A stretch of DNA of 64,000 nucleotides from Lentzea californiensis (GTDB taxonomy: Bacteria; Actinomycetota; Actinomycetes; Mycobacteriales; Pseudonocardiaceae): the NCBI RefSeq assembly GCF_024648825.1, contig NZ_JANBBE010000012.1, positions 230,285 through 294,284 of the forward strand, given 5' to 3'. Both the position numbers and the translations under genes were made by a program. The notes beneath the pieces are model-generated. The model saw nothing but the letters and a program-made list of their open reading frames with translations. It was not told where the DNA came from and did no database searches. Shown here piece after piece: positions 34,380 through 43,521 of the stretch. Each line of letters starts with the position of its first letter. The first letter of the stretch is position 1.

Positions 34380-35552
34380 ATGGCACTTCGGCGTCATGTC
34401 GCCATCGCGGCGGCATTGGGCATCGCTTCCACAGCGATGTGGACGCCCACCGCGATCGCTGAACGAGCGGTGTTGCCCGGTGCGGGCGCACAGGCGGTCG
34501 AGGGCAGCTACATCGTGGTGCTGAAGGACGGAGCGCGCACCCCTGCCAGCGCGTTGGCGTCCCGCTACCAGGGCAACGTCAAGCACACCTACAGCGCCGC
34601 GCTGAACGGGTTCTCGGTCACCGGAATGTCCGAACGCCAGGCGCGGAGGCTCGCGGCTGACCCGGACGTGCAATTCGTCGAGCGGAACACGTTCGCCACG
34701 ATCCAGGAGACGCAGTCGAACCCGGTCTGGGGTCTCGACCGGATCGATCAGGCGAGCCTGCCGCTCAACCAGAAGTACACCTACCCGAACACCGCGTCGA
34801 ACGTGACGGCGTACGTTCTCGACACCGGAATCAGGAAAACGCATTCCGAATTCGAGGGCCGTGCTTCCGACGGATACGACTTCATCGACAACGACTCCGT
34901 CGCGCAGGACTGCCAGGGCCACGGCTCGCACGTCGCCGGCACGGTCGGGGGCAAGACCTACGGCGTCGCGAAGAAGGCCAAGCTCGTCGGCGTCCGCGTC
35001 CTCGACTGCAACGGCAGCGGCGCGTGGGACGGCATCATCCGCGGCATCGACTGGGTGACGGCGAACGGCAAGAAGCCCGCCGTCGTCAACATGAGCCTCG
35101 GTGGCAGCGGCACGAACACCTCGCTGGAGAACGCCGTCAGGCGCTCGATCAGCGCGGGCTTCACCTATGTGCTGGCGGGCGGCAACAGCGGCCAGGACGC
35201 GTGCAACTTCACCCCTGCCCGCACGCCGGAGGCGATCACCGTCGGTGCGTCGGACCGCGCCGACAAGCGTTCGATCTGGTCGGCCGGCTCGTCGAACTAC
35301 GGCAGGTGCCTCGACCTCTGGGCACCCGGTAGCGACATCGTGAGCGCGTCGCACAGCAGCGACACCGGCACGCGGTCCATGGGCGGCACGTCGATGGCCT
35401 CCCCGCACGTCGCCGGAGCGGCCGCGCTCTACCTGGGCGCGAACCCGTCCGCGACGCCCGCCCAGGTGCGCAACGCCCTGGTCGGCGCGGCCACGCCGAA
35501 CAAGCTGACCGACATCAGGACGGGTTCTCCGAACCTGTTGCTGAAGGTCTAG
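34380..35552 (+). CDS. Secreted subtilisin-like serine protease (S8, proteinase K type)
   Basis: 390 aa. Signal peptide (residues 1-28, TAIAE), inhibitor I9 propeptide (YIVVLKDG to VQFVERN, about 43-102), then the peptidase domain with Asp148 (YVLDTGIR), His181 (GHGSHVAG) and Ser338 (GGTSMASPHVAG). The oxyanion Asn lies in AGGNSGQDACN. No C-terminal domain follows. An extracellular endopeptidase active after propeptide removal. Start has AGGAGG 5 nt upstream. Flanked by two paralogous HTH regulators pointing away to the left; an SSI-type inhibitor gene occurs 26 kb away. Confidence 0.94.
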   Translation: MALRRHVAIAAALGIASTAMWTPTAIAERAVLPGAGAQAVEGSYIVVLKDGARTPASALASRYQGNVKHTYSAALNGFSVTGMSERQARRLAADPDVQFVERNTFATIQETQSNPVWGLDRIDQASLPLNQKYTYPNTASNVTAYVLDTGIRKTHSEFEGRASDGYDFIDNDSVAQDCQGHGSHVAGTVGGKTYGVAKKAKLVGVRVLDCNGSGAWDGIIRGIDWVTANGKKPAVVNMSLGGSGTNTSLENAVRRSISAGFTYVLAGGNSGQDACNFTPARTPEAITVGASDRADKRSIWSAGSSNYGRCLDLWAPGSDIVSASHSSDTGTRSMGGTSMASPHVAGAAALYLGANPSATPAQVRNALVGAATPNKLTDIRTGSPNLLLKV

Positions 35553-35682
35553 GAACCTGCTGTCGCCGCCTCCCTGCAGCGGTGACGGCCATCCTGGGCG
35601 CCCTTGATGAGCAGGCCGATTGCGGCTCGGCCGAGCGCATCGTTTCGACTGGGGGCGCTTGCGGTGGGAGTGGGAGTAGCGG

Positions 35683-36564
35683 CTACTCCCATTCCCACCG
35701 CACTCCATAGATCCCGGGCTTCGAGTTCCGCACGTGGATGTGCGTCGACGCCGTCGTCCCGATCCACAGGTCGTTCAGCGCGGTCTCCGGTTCGTGCAAC
35801 GACGGCCGTGCGAACTGGAAACAGCGCGCCGGCACCGCGTCCGGGTGGAAGTCGATCTGCAGCGTGTAGTCGTTCACCGGTCGCAGGAACCGCCGGTCGC
35901 AGACCTCGCTGTCCGCGCCGGGTCTCATCCGGACCGTGTAGTCGACGAGAGCCGTCTCGCCCGCTCTGAGCATCCGGTCGAAGAGGATCTCCGCGACGAG
36001 GAACCCGGTGGAGTCCTCGCTGCGCACCCTGCCGAGCCGGCACGGCGGCCCCGCCTCGATCGACGGCACGCCGAGGTCCGTGGCATCGGCCAGCTGGATC
36101 GCGAGGAACCGGTCGACGCCGTCCTCCAGTGCCTGGATCACGCCCGTGCAGTGGTTCGAGACCTCACGGCGGTCCGGCCCGACCACCTGCCGGTCCTGCA
36201 CGCTCAGGTACGTCGTCGCCGTCGGCTGCAGCCGGTCGATCCGCGACATGACCTCGCCGAGGTCGGTGGCCCGCGAGTCCCACATGTCCTCGATCGACAG
36301 CGACTGGTCCACCCAGCGCCCGCGCGGCCGCTTGTCGCCCAGCCGGTCGGTCAGGAAGCCCTCACCGAGGTCGAGCAGTTCCTCCAGGGCGGCGACGACC
36401 CTCAGCGACTCCGGGCGTTCCGGACGGCTGCGGCCGCGGCGCCAGTAGCTGAGCGTCGAGATGCTGACCTGCATGCCCCTGGCGGCCAGGTGGTGCTGGA
36501 TGCGTTCAAGGCTGAGGCCGCTGTTGTCGACGGCTTTCGTCAGGGCCTCCGCGAAATCCACCAC
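35683..36564 (-). CDS. HTH transcriptional regulator, paralogue B
   Basis: 293 aa from a GTG at 36564 that aligns with the start of paralogue A; a TACGGT -10 sits 6 nt upstream. A longer frame open to 36606 has no counterpart in the paralogue. Same layout: XRE-like HTH (FAEALTKAVDNSGLSLERIQ, STLSYWRRGRSRPERPES), a shared DKRPRGRWV segment, and a C-terminus ending GVRWEWE. Likely product of a duplication around the subtilase gene. Function beyond DNA binding unknown. Confidence 0.75.
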   Translation of the reverse strand: MVDFAEALTKAVDNSGLSLERIQHHLAARGMQVSISTLSYWRRGRSRPERPESLRVVAALEELLDLGEGFLTDRLGDKRPRGRWVDQSLSIEDMWDSRATDLGEVMSRIDRLQPTATTYLSVQDRQVVGPDRREVSNHCTGVIQALEDGVDRFLAIQLADATDLGVPSIEAGPPCRLGRVRSEDSTGFLVAEILFDRMLRAGETALVDYTVRMRPGADSEVCDRRFLRPVNDYTLQIDFHPDAVPARCFQFARPSLHEPETALNDLWIGTTASTHIHVRNSKPGIYGVRWEWE

Positions 36565-36630
36565 GGGGACACCGTACGGTCCCGCACCTTCCGCCAATAG
36601 GCCCACACGGAGGGTGATGAGACACCAGTC

Positions 36631-37764
36631 TCAATTGGCGCGTTCGCCCCGACGCCACACCGAGTGGGTCAACGGGACCCCTGGGCGGTAGGCCAGATGC
36701 GTGATCGAGGGTGCGTCCAGCACGTGGAGATCCGCCCGCGCACCAGGCCTGATGACACCGACGTCGGTGCGCCGCAACGCCTGCGCGCCGCCCGCCGTCG
36801 CCGCCCAGACCGCTTCCTCGACGCTCATCCGCATCTGCAGGACCGCTGTCGTCACGCAGAACGCCATCGACGAGGTGTACGACGAGCCGGGGTTGCAGTT
36901 GCTGGCGAGCGCGACCGTCGCGCCGGCGTCGAGCAGGGCGCGGGCGGGCGGCAGCGACTGGCGGGTCGAGAGGTCGCACGCCGGGAGCAGCGTGGCGACG
37001 GTGTCCGACGACGCCAGCGCGTCGACGTCCGCGGAGGACAGGTACGTGCAGTGGTCGACGGAGGCGGCACCGAGTTCCACGGCCAGCCGCACGCCGGGGC
37101 CCTCGCCGAGCTGGTTGCCGTGGACGCGCAGACCCAGGCCCTTCGCCGCGGCGGCCTGGAGCACGGCCTTCGACTGGTCGTAGTCGAAGGCGCCCTTCTC
37201 GCAGAACACGTCCGCCCAGCGCACCAGGGGTGCGACGGCGTCGAGCATCTCGCCGCGGACCAGGTCTACGTAGGTGTCCGCGTCCTCGCCCGGCGGCACG
37301 AGGTGGGCGCCGAGGAACGTGACCTCGTCGGCCTGCTCGGCGGCGATCCGGGCCGACCGCACCTCGTCGGCCACGTTGAGGCCGTAGCCGGTCTTGGTCT
37401 CGATGAACGTCGTGCCCTGCTTGAGCGCTTCGGCGATGTGCCTGCGCAGGACCGCGGCCAACTCCTCGTCGGTCGCGGCACGGGTCGCGTTCACGGTCAC
37501 GGCGATGCCGCCCGCGGTGTAGGGCTTGCCCGCCATGCGCGCACCGAACTCGGCGGTCCGGTCGCCCGCGAACACCAGGTGGGTGTGGCTGTCGACCCAG
37601 CCGGGCAGCACCGCGCGGCCCTCGACGTCGACCTGTTCGTCGGCGGCGGGGGCCTTGTCCGCGTTGCCGACCCAGGCGATCTCCGAGCCGTCGATCACCA
37701 GCGCGTCGCCGGTGACCTCGCTGTTCGTGGTCAGCTCACCGATACCGGTGATCAGCACGCTCAT
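36631..37764 (-). CDS. hutI: Imidazolonepropionase
   Basis: 377 aa amidohydrolase-fold enzyme that opens 4-imidazolone-5-propionate to N-formimino-L-glutamate. Metal-binding PGWVDSHTHLVFAG, ETKTGYGL and GAASVDHCTYLS are the family motifs. The ATG overlaps the hutF stop (ATGA), making it the last gene of the hut operon. Confidence 0.94.
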   Translation of the reverse strand: MSVLITGIGELTTNSEVTGDALVIDGSEIAWVGNADKAPAADEQVDVEGRAVLPGWVDSHTHLVFAGDRTAEFGARMAGKPYTAGGIAVTVNATRAATDEELAAVLRRHIAEALKQGTTFIETKTGYGLNVADEVRSARIAAEQADEVTFLGAHLVPPGEDADTYVDLVRGEMLDAVAPLVRWADVFCEKGAFDYDQSKAVLQAAAAKGLGLRVHGNQLGEGPGVRLAVELGAASVDHCTYLSSADVDALASSDTVATLLPACDLSTRQSLPPARALLDAGATVALASNCNPGSSYTSSMAFCVTTAVLQMRMSVEEAVWAATAGGAQALRRTDVGVIRPGARADLHVLDAPSITHLAYRPGVPLTHSVWRRGERAN

Positions 37765-39035
37765 GCCCACAGCTCCTCGATCGCGTCCGCCAGCAGCCTG
37801 CCGACGTCACCCAGAGTCTCGTGCACTCCCCCTGCGGCGACCACCCGGCCGCCGACGACCACGGTGTCCACATCGGACGCCGCCGCCGACAGGAGAACCT
37901 GCTGCGGCAACGAACCCGCGGTGCGCGGCGTCGAGCAGCTGATCGCCACGAGGTCGCACGGCGCACCCGGCTCGATGCGTCCGCCGTCCCAGCCGAGCGC
38001 GGAGTGGCGGGTGGCGGCGTCGAGCAGTTCGACCGGTGAGAAACGGCCGCGCTGACCGGTGCGCAGCCGCTCGTTGTGCTCCAGGGCGCGGGTTTCCAGC
38101 AGTGGGTCGATCACCGCGTGCTGGTCGCTGCCGAGCGAGATGGGGCTGCCCACGTCGGCCAGTTCGCGTGCCGGTCCGATGCCGTCGGCCAGGTCCGCCT
38201 CGGTCGTCGGGCAGAAGCACGCGCCGGTGCCGGAGCCGCCCAGCAGTGCGATGTCCTCTGCCGTCAGGTGCGTGGCGTGCACCGCCGTTGTGCGAGGTGA
38301 GAGTGCGCCGGCTTCGTGCAGGAGCCCGGTCGGCGTGAGGCCGTACGCGGCGAGGCAGGCCTCGTTCTCGGCGGGCTGCTCGGAGAGGTGGACGTGCAGC
38401 GGGGCGTCCGGGAACGCCTGCGCCACCACGGAGAGCTCGGCCCGCGGGACGGCGCGGACCGAGTGGATCGCGGCACCGACGCGCATCACGTCGTCGGACT
38501 CGAGCTCGGCGACCCGGGACGCCCACGCCTCGGCGGTGCCGTCGGAGAAGCGCCGCTGCACCTCGTTGACGGGCTGGTCGATACCGCCCGCGAGGTAGCA
38601 GGTGTCGAGCAACGTGAGGCGGATGCCGGCGTCCTTCGCCGCCTCGCGCAGGGCGTAGCCGAACTCGTTGGACCTGTCGTGGACGTAGTGGAACTCGCCC
38701 ACCGCGGAGACACCCGCGAGCGCCATCTCACCGTAGACCGCGCGGGCGAGGCGGTAGTACGACTGCGGGGTGAGGCGGGACGCCAGCGCGTACATGCCCT
38801 CGCGCCACGTCCAGAACGTGCCGCCGCCGTCGTGCGTGCGACCTCGGAGAGCACGGTGGAACGCGTGCGAGTGGGCGTTCGCGAAGCCCGGCACGACGAC
38901 GCCGTGCAGCCGCCGCACACCCAGTGGAATCGTGTCCACTGTGGACACGCTGGCGATCACACCGTTCTCGACCCTGATCAGGACGCGCTCGGCGAGCCCG
39001 GCGGGCAACCAGGCTCGCTCGCACCAGAAGTTCAT
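37761..39035 (-). CDS. hutF: Formimidoylglutamate deiminase
   Basis: 424 aa amidohydrolase that converts N-formimino-L-glutamate to N-formyl-L-glutamate and ammonia. Metal ligands in GFANAHSHAFHRALRG, GEFHYVH and HVHLSEQPAENE, and SDQHAVIDP near the end, identify it. ATGA overlaps on both sides show tight coupling with the M20 gene upstream and hutI downstream. The enzyme marks the two-step deiminase/deformylase branch of histidine breakdown. Confidence 0.92.
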   Translation of the reverse strand: MNFWCERAWLPAGLAERVLIRVENGVIASVSTVDTIPLGVRRLHGVVVPGFANAHSHAFHRALRGRTHDGGGTFWTWREGMYALASRLTPQSYYRLARAVYGEMALAGVSAVGEFHYVHDRSNEFGYALREAAKDAGIRLTLLDTCYLAGGIDQPVNEVQRRFSDGTAEAWASRVAELESDDVMRVGAAIHSVRAVPRAELSVVAQAFPDAPLHVHLSEQPAENEACLAAYGLTPTGLLHEAGALSPRTTAVHATHLTAEDIALLGGSGTGACFCPTTEADLADGIGPARELADVGSPISLGSDQHAVIDPLLETRALEHNERLRTGQRGRFSPVELLDAATRHSALGWDGGRIEPGAPCDLVAISCSTPRTAGSLPQQVLLSAAASDVDTVVVGGRVVAAGGVHETLGDVGRLLADAIEELWA

Positions 39036-40201
39036 GAGCCGAGGTGTTCGATCGTGGCGGCCAGCGCCTTGACGCCCTCGTCGACATCGGCCTGCTCGGC
39101 GAACTCCTCCGGCGCGTGGCTCACACCGGTGGGGTTGCGCACGAACAGCATCGCGGTGGGCACGTGCGCGGCGAGGATGCCCGCGTCGTGGCCCGCCCCG
39201 GTCGGCAACGCCGGAACGCCACCGAGCGCCCCGGCGACGTCGTCCCGCAGCGCGGAGTCGAAGTGCACCGTGTCGCCGTACGACTCCTCGGTGATGGTGA
39301 CCTCGCAGCCCTCCTCCTCGGCGGCCTGGCGCGCCGCCTCGGAGATCTCCGCGACCATCGCACGGGTGCGCGCGTCGTCGCTGTCCCGCGCGTCCAGCCA
39401 GACGTCCACAGTGGACGCGATGACGTTGGTGCCACCGGGGTTGGGGACGAGCCTTCCCACGGTGGCACGCCCGCCTGCCCTGGCCGCCTTCCTGGCGGCG
39501 AGGACGAGTTGGGAGGCCGGGAGCATCGGGTCCCGGCGGTCTTCGATCAACGTCGCACCGGCGTGGTTGCCCTCGCCGCTGAACGTGAAGCGCCACCGGC
39601 CGTGCGCGAGGATGCTGCTCGCCACCCCGACCGGCACCGTCAGGCCGCGGCCCTGTTCGACGTGCAGCTCGACGAACTGCCCGATGCGCCGCAGGGCCCG
39701 TTCGTCGCGGCCGGCCAGTTCGGGGTCGTAGCCGGCGGCCTTCATGGCCTCGGCCAGCGTGACGCCGTCCGGGTCCTTGAGCGCCAGCGCCTTCTCCGGC
39801 GAGATGGCGCCGGTCAGCAGCCGCGAGCCGAGGCACGCGACGCCGAACCGGCCGCCTTCCTCCTCGGCGAAGACCGTGATCGCGAACGGCCGCGCGGGCT
39901 TGAACCCCTTGGCCTGCAGGAGGTCCACGGCTTCCAGCGCCGACGTCACCCCCAGCGGGCCGTCGAACGCGCCGCCGCCGGGCACCGAGTCCAGGTGGCT
40001 GCCGGTGATGAGCGCGTTGTCGCCGCGCTCGCCCCACCACGCCCAGAGGTTGCCGTTCTGGTCGGTCTCGACGTTCAGGCCGCGCTTGACGGCCTGCTCG
40101 ACGAACCAGTGCCGCAGCTCCAGCTCCGGCTTGTCGTAGCCGTGGCGGGAGTAGCCGCCTCGCTTGGTGTCACGCCCGACGTCCGCGATCTGGTCGAGCA
40201 T
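39032..40201 (-). CDS. M20 amidohydrolase (allantoate amidohydrolase-like), candidate N-formylglutamate deformylase
   Basis: 389 aa zinc peptidase-family M20 protein: GSHLDSVPGGGAFDGPLGV, AEEEGGRFG with the catalytic Glu, FVELHVEQG and AGHDAGILA carry the metal ligands of the HyuC/AllC group (allantoate, ureidoglycolate or N-carbamoyl hydrolases). It lies between hutU and hutF as in Streptomyces hut loci. No HutG is seen, so this enzyme may hydrolyse N-formylglutamate, closing the pathway to glutamate; this is inference from position. An adjacent GTG at 40204 is an alternative start. Confidence 0.85.
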   Translation of the reverse strand: MLDQIADVGRDTKRGGYSRHGYDKPELELRHWFVEQAVKRGLNVETDQNGNLWAWWGERGDNALITGSHLDSVPGGGAFDGPLGVTSALEAVDLLQAKGFKPARPFAITVFAEEEGGRFGVACLGSRLLTGAISPEKALALKDPDGVTLAEAMKAAGYDPELAGRDERALRRIGQFVELHVEQGRGLTVPVGVASSILAHGRWRFTFSGEGNHAGATLIEDRRDPMLPASQLVLAARKAARAGGRATVGRLVPNPGGTNVIASTVDVWLDARDSDDARTRAMVAEISEAARQAAEEEGCEVTITEESYGDTVHFDSALRDDVAGALGGVPALPTGAGHDAGILAAHVPTAMLFVRNPTGVSHAPEEFAEQADVDEGVKALAATIEHLGS

Positions 40202-40257
40202 CACGCCTCCATCGGCAGGCTCACGCAGGGGTCCCCTCCAGGGGGTCCCCCGATTTC

Positions 40258-40283
40258 AATTGTCCCAGCGAGGTCTGACAATT
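40258..40283 (-). promoter_or_regulatory. Inverted repeat between hutU and the M20 gene
   Basis: AATTGTC (40258-40264) and GACAATT (40277-40283) with a 12-nt spacer, in the only sizeable gap (83 bp) of the hut operon; a GGGGTCCCC-rich hairpin follows at about 40228-40250. Possible internal operator or promoter. Confidence 0.4.
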
Positions 40284-40284
40284 C

Positions 40285-41940
40285 TCAGCCCTCCATCGGG
40301 ATGCGCACGCCCTTGTCGGCGGCCACGGTCTTGGCCTCGTCGTACCCGGCGTCCACGTGCCGGATGACGCCCATGCCGGGGTCGTTGGTCAGCACGCGCT
40401 CGATCTTCCGCGCGGCCAGCTCGGTGCCGTCCGCGACCGTGACCTGGCCGGCGTGGATCGAGCGGCCGATGCCGACGCCGCCGCCGTGGTGGATCGACAC
40501 CCAGGTGGCGCCGGAAGCCGTGTTGACCAGGGCGTTGAGCAGCGGCCAGTCCGCGATCGCGTCGGAACCGTCGGCCATCGCCTCGGTCTCGCGGTACGGG
40601 GAGGCCACCGAGCCGCAGTCGAGGTGGTCGCGGCCGATGACGATCGGTGCGGACAGCTCACCGGACGCCACCATCTCGTTGAACTTGAGGCCCGCGAGGT
40701 GCCGTTCGCCGTAGCCGAGCCAGCAGATGCGGGCGGGCAGGCCCTGGAACTCGACGCGCTCGCCGGCCATCTTGATCCACCGGTGGAGCTGCTCGTTCTC
40801 CGGGAAGAGCTCGAGGATCGCCTTGTCGGTCTTGGCGATGTCCTCGGGGTCGCCGGACAGCGCGGCCCAGCGGAACGGACCCTTGCCCTCGCAGAACAGC
40901 GGCCGGATGTAGGCGGGCACGAAGCCGGGGAACGCGAACGCGCGCTCGTAGCCGCCGAGCTGCGCCTCACCGCGGATCGAGTTGCCGTAGTCGAACACCT
41001 CGGCGCCGCGGTCCATGAACCCGACCATCGCCTCGACGTGCGTGGCCATCGACTCACGCGCGCGCTCGGTGAACTCCTCCGGCTTCGCGGCGGCGTAGTC
41101 CTGCCACTCCTCCAGCGGGACTCCGACGGGCAGGTACGCCAACGGGTCGTGCGCAGACGTCTGGTCCGTGACGATGTCGACGGCGACCTCGCGGCGCAGC
41201 AGTTCGGGCAGGATCTCGGCCGCGTTGCCCACGACGCCGACAGACACGGCCTCACCGGCGGCCTTGGCGGCCAGCACGCGCTCGATCGCCGAGTCCAGGT
41301 CGTCCGCGATCTCGTCGAGGTAGCGGGTCTCCAGACGGCGCTGGGCGCGGTGCGGGTCGACCTCGATGCACAGCGCGACGCCCTCGTTCATCGTCACGGC
41401 CAGCGGCTGCGCGCCACCCATGCCGCCGAGGCCCGCGGTGACCGTGAGCGTGCCGCGAAGGGTGCCGTTGAAGCGCTTGGTGGCGACGGCGGCGAACGTC
41501 TCGAACGTGCCCTGCAGGATGCCCTGGGTGCCGATGTAGATCCACGAACCGGCGGTCATCTGCCCGTACATCGTGAGGCCCTCGGCCTCCAGGCGGCGGA
41601 ACTCGGGCCAGTTCGCCCAGTCCGGCACGAGGTTCGAGTTCGCGATGAGCACCCGCGGCGCCCACTCGTTCGTGCGCATGACGCCGACCGGGCGGCCGGA
41701 CTGCACGAGCAGCGTCTCGTCGGCTTCGAGGTTCTTGAGCTCGCGGGTGATCGCGTCGAACGACGGCCAGTCGCGCGCGGCCTTGCCGGTGCCGCCGTAG
41801 ACGACGAGGTCCTCGGGACGCTCGGCGACGTCCGGGTCGAGGTTGTTGTGGAACATCCGCAGGGCGGCCTCGGTCGACCAGTTCTTCGCGGTCAGTTCGG
41901 TACCGCGGTCAGCGCGAACAACCATTCCAGAGGGATTCAC
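40285..41940 (-). CDS. hutU: Urocanate hydratase
   Basis: 551 aa, standard length. Hydrates urocanate to 4-imidazolone-5-propionate using NAD+ as electrophile. NAD-binding and catalytic segments are present: VTAGLGGMGGAQPLA, VVGNAAE, the Cys/Asp region of FDYGNSIRGEAQLGGYERAFAF, and IGRDHLDCGSVASPYRET. A GTG start overlaps the hutH stop (GTGA). The frame continues upstream over hutH but without coding sense. Confidence 0.97.
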   Translation of the reverse strand: MNPSGMVVRADRGTELTAKNWSTEAALRMFHNNLDPDVAERPEDLVVYGGTGKAARDWPSFDAITRELKNLEADETLLVQSGRPVGVMRTNEWAPRVLIANSNLVPDWANWPEFRRLEAEGLTMYGQMTAGSWIYIGTQGILQGTFETFAAVATKRFNGTLRGTLTVTAGLGGMGGAQPLAVTMNEGVALCIEVDPHRAQRRLETRYLDEIADDLDSAIERVLAAKAAGEAVSVGVVGNAAEILPELLRREVAVDIVTDQTSAHDPLAYLPVGVPLEEWQDYAAAKPEEFTERARESMATHVEAMVGFMDRGAEVFDYGNSIRGEAQLGGYERAFAFPGFVPAYIRPLFCEGKGPFRWAALSGDPEDIAKTDKAILELFPENEQLHRWIKMAGERVEFQGLPARICWLGYGERHLAGLKFNEMVASGELSAPIVIGRDHLDCGSVASPYRETEAMADGSDAIADWPLLNALVNTASGATWVSIHHGGGVGIGRSIHAGQVTVADGTELAARKIERVLTNDPGMGVIRHVDAGYDEAKTVAADKGVRIPMEG

Positions 41941-43445
41941 TGAAGTGCTCCACTTCGGATCAGGGCCTCGGCGGCGGCGATCTCGGGGGCGAGGTGGCGG
42001 TCCGGGCCGGGGCCCTGAACCGTCTCGCGCAGCTTCGCCACGGCGGCGGCCGTCGCGGGGGCGGGCTTGAGGGGAGCGCGCAGGTCGAGGGCCCGCGCGG
42101 CGGTGAGCAGTTCGACGGCCAGCACGGTGGTGAGACCGTCGACGGCCCTGCGCAGCTTGCGGGCGGCGGACCAGCCCATCGACACGTGGTCCTCCTGCAT
42201 CGCGGAGGACGGGATCGAGTCGACGGACGCCGGCACGGCCAGGCGCTTGAGCTCGGACACGATCGCCGCCTGGGTGTACTGGGCGATCATGTGGCCGGAG
42301 TCGACGCCGGGGTCGTCGGCGAGGAACGGCGGCAGGCCGTGCGAGCGCGAGACGTCGAGCATGCGGTCGGTGCGGCGCTCGGCGATCGAGGCGACGTCCG
42401 CGAGCGGGATGGCGAGGAAGTCCAGCACGTAGGCGACCGGGGCGCCGTGGAAGTTGCCGTTGGACTCGACGCGTCCGTCCGCCAGCACGACGGGGTTGTC
42501 GATCACGGACGCCAGCTCGCGGTCGGCCACCGTCGCCGCGTACGCCACGGTGTCGCGTGCCGCGCCGTGCACCTGCGGGGAGCAACGCAGCGAGTACGCG
42601 TCCTGCACGCGCGTGCAGTCCGGGCCGCGGTGGGAGGCGACGATCTCGGAGTTCTTGAGGAACGCGAGCATCCGGGCGGCGCTGACGTTCTGGCCGGGGT
42701 GCGGGCGCAGCGCGTGCAGCTCCGGCTCGAAGACGCGGTCGGTGCCCAGCAGCGCCTCGACGCTCATGGCGGCCGTGAGGTCGGCGATGTCCAGCAGCCG
42801 CGTGAAGTCGGCGATCGCCAGCGACAGCATGCCGAGCATGCCGTCGGTGCCGTTGATCAGCGCGAGGCCTTCCTTCTCGGCCAGCTGCACCGGTTCGATG
42901 CCGGCCTCCGCCAGCGCCTCCGCGGCGGGCACGAGCTCGTCGCGGGAGTTGCGGACCATGCCCTCGCCCATCAGCGCGAGCGCGCTCGCCGACAACGGCG
43001 CGAGGTCGCCGGAACAGCCCAGCGAGCCGTACTCGTGCACGATCGGGGTGATGCCGGCGTTCAGCATCCCGGCCATCGCATCCACAGTGGACAACCGGAC
43101 GCCGGTGTGGCCGGTCGAGAGCGTGCGCAGGCGCAGCAACATCAGCGCTCGCACGACCTCGCGTTCGACCTCCGGACCGGCGCCGGCGGCGTGCGAGCGG
43201 ATCAGCGACCGCTGCAGCTGGGCACGGCGGTCCGGCGGGATGTGCCGGACGGCGAGCGCGCCGAACCCGGTCGAGACGCCGTAGGTGGGGCGTTCGGCCG
43301 TGGCGAGCTGTTCGATGTGGCCACGGGCGGCGGTGACCGCCTCGCGGGCCGCCGCGGTGATCTCCACCGGGGCGCCGTCGCGGGCGACGGCATGAACGTC
43401 CTCGAGGGTCAGAGGCTTCGGACCCAGCTCCACCGGTTGCTGCAT
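41937..43445 (-). CDS. hutH: Histidine ammonia-lyase
   Basis: 502 aa, first gene of the hut operon; converts L-histidine to trans-urocanate. The MIO electrophile forms from Cys144-Ser145-Gly146 in GSLGCSGDLAPLS; most homologues have Ala-Ser-Gly, but Cys-Ser-Gly is known from Streptomyces enzymes. YGVSTGFGAL (catalytic Tyr) and QEDHVSMG are also intact. It is preceded by a hairpin and a HutR-like palindrome. Confidence 0.97.
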   Translation of the reverse strand: MQQPVELGPKPLTLEDVHAVARDGAPVEITAAAREAVTAARGHIEQLATAERPTYGVSTGFGALAVRHIPPDRRAQLQRSLIRSHAAGAGPEVEREVVRALMLLRLRTLSTGHTGVRLSTVDAMAGMLNAGITPIVHEYGSLGCSGDLAPLSASALALMGEGMVRNSRDELVPAAEALAEAGIEPVQLAEKEGLALINGTDGMLGMLSLAIADFTRLLDIADLTAAMSVEALLGTDRVFEPELHALRPHPGQNVSAARMLAFLKNSEIVASHRGPDCTRVQDAYSLRCSPQVHGAARDTVAYAATVADRELASVIDNPVVLADGRVESNGNFHGAPVAYVLDFLAIPLADVASIAERRTDRMLDVSRSHGLPPFLADDPGVDSGHMIAQYTQAAIVSELKRLAVPASVDSIPSSAMQEDHVSMGWSAARKLRRAVDGLTTVLAVELLTAARALDLRAPLKPAPATAAAVAKLRETVQGPGPDRHLAPEIAAAEALIRSGALQ

Positions 43446-43457
43446 GGAGACATCACA

Positions 43458-43491
43458 GCGCTCCGGGGCCGAGTCAGCGACCCCGGAGCGC
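43458..43491 (-). promoter_or_regulatory. GC-rich hairpin in the hutH leader
   Basis: Perfect 11-bp stem (43458-43468 and 43481-43491) with a 12-nt loop, 12 nt upstream of the hutH ATG. It may terminate the sigma-factor operon or, lying between operator and start codon, act in the hut leader; the only GGAG near hutH is inside the stem. Confidence 0.55.
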
Positions 43492-43498
43492 CCGATGG

Positions 43499-43516
43499 TG
43501 TCTGAGATGCCAGACA
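43499..43516 (-). promoter_or_regulatory. Putative HutR (IclR-type) operator upstream of hutH
   Basis: TGTCTG-N6-CAGACA palindrome. Its core TCTGAGATGCCAGA agrees at 12 of 14 positions with the motif I recall for HutR of Corynebacterium resistens (TCTGwwATwCCAGA). It lies 54 bp before hutH and 5 bp after the sigma-operon stop; an IclR gene is encoded at 45071. Confidence 0.65.
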
Positions 43517-43521
43517 GGCTG

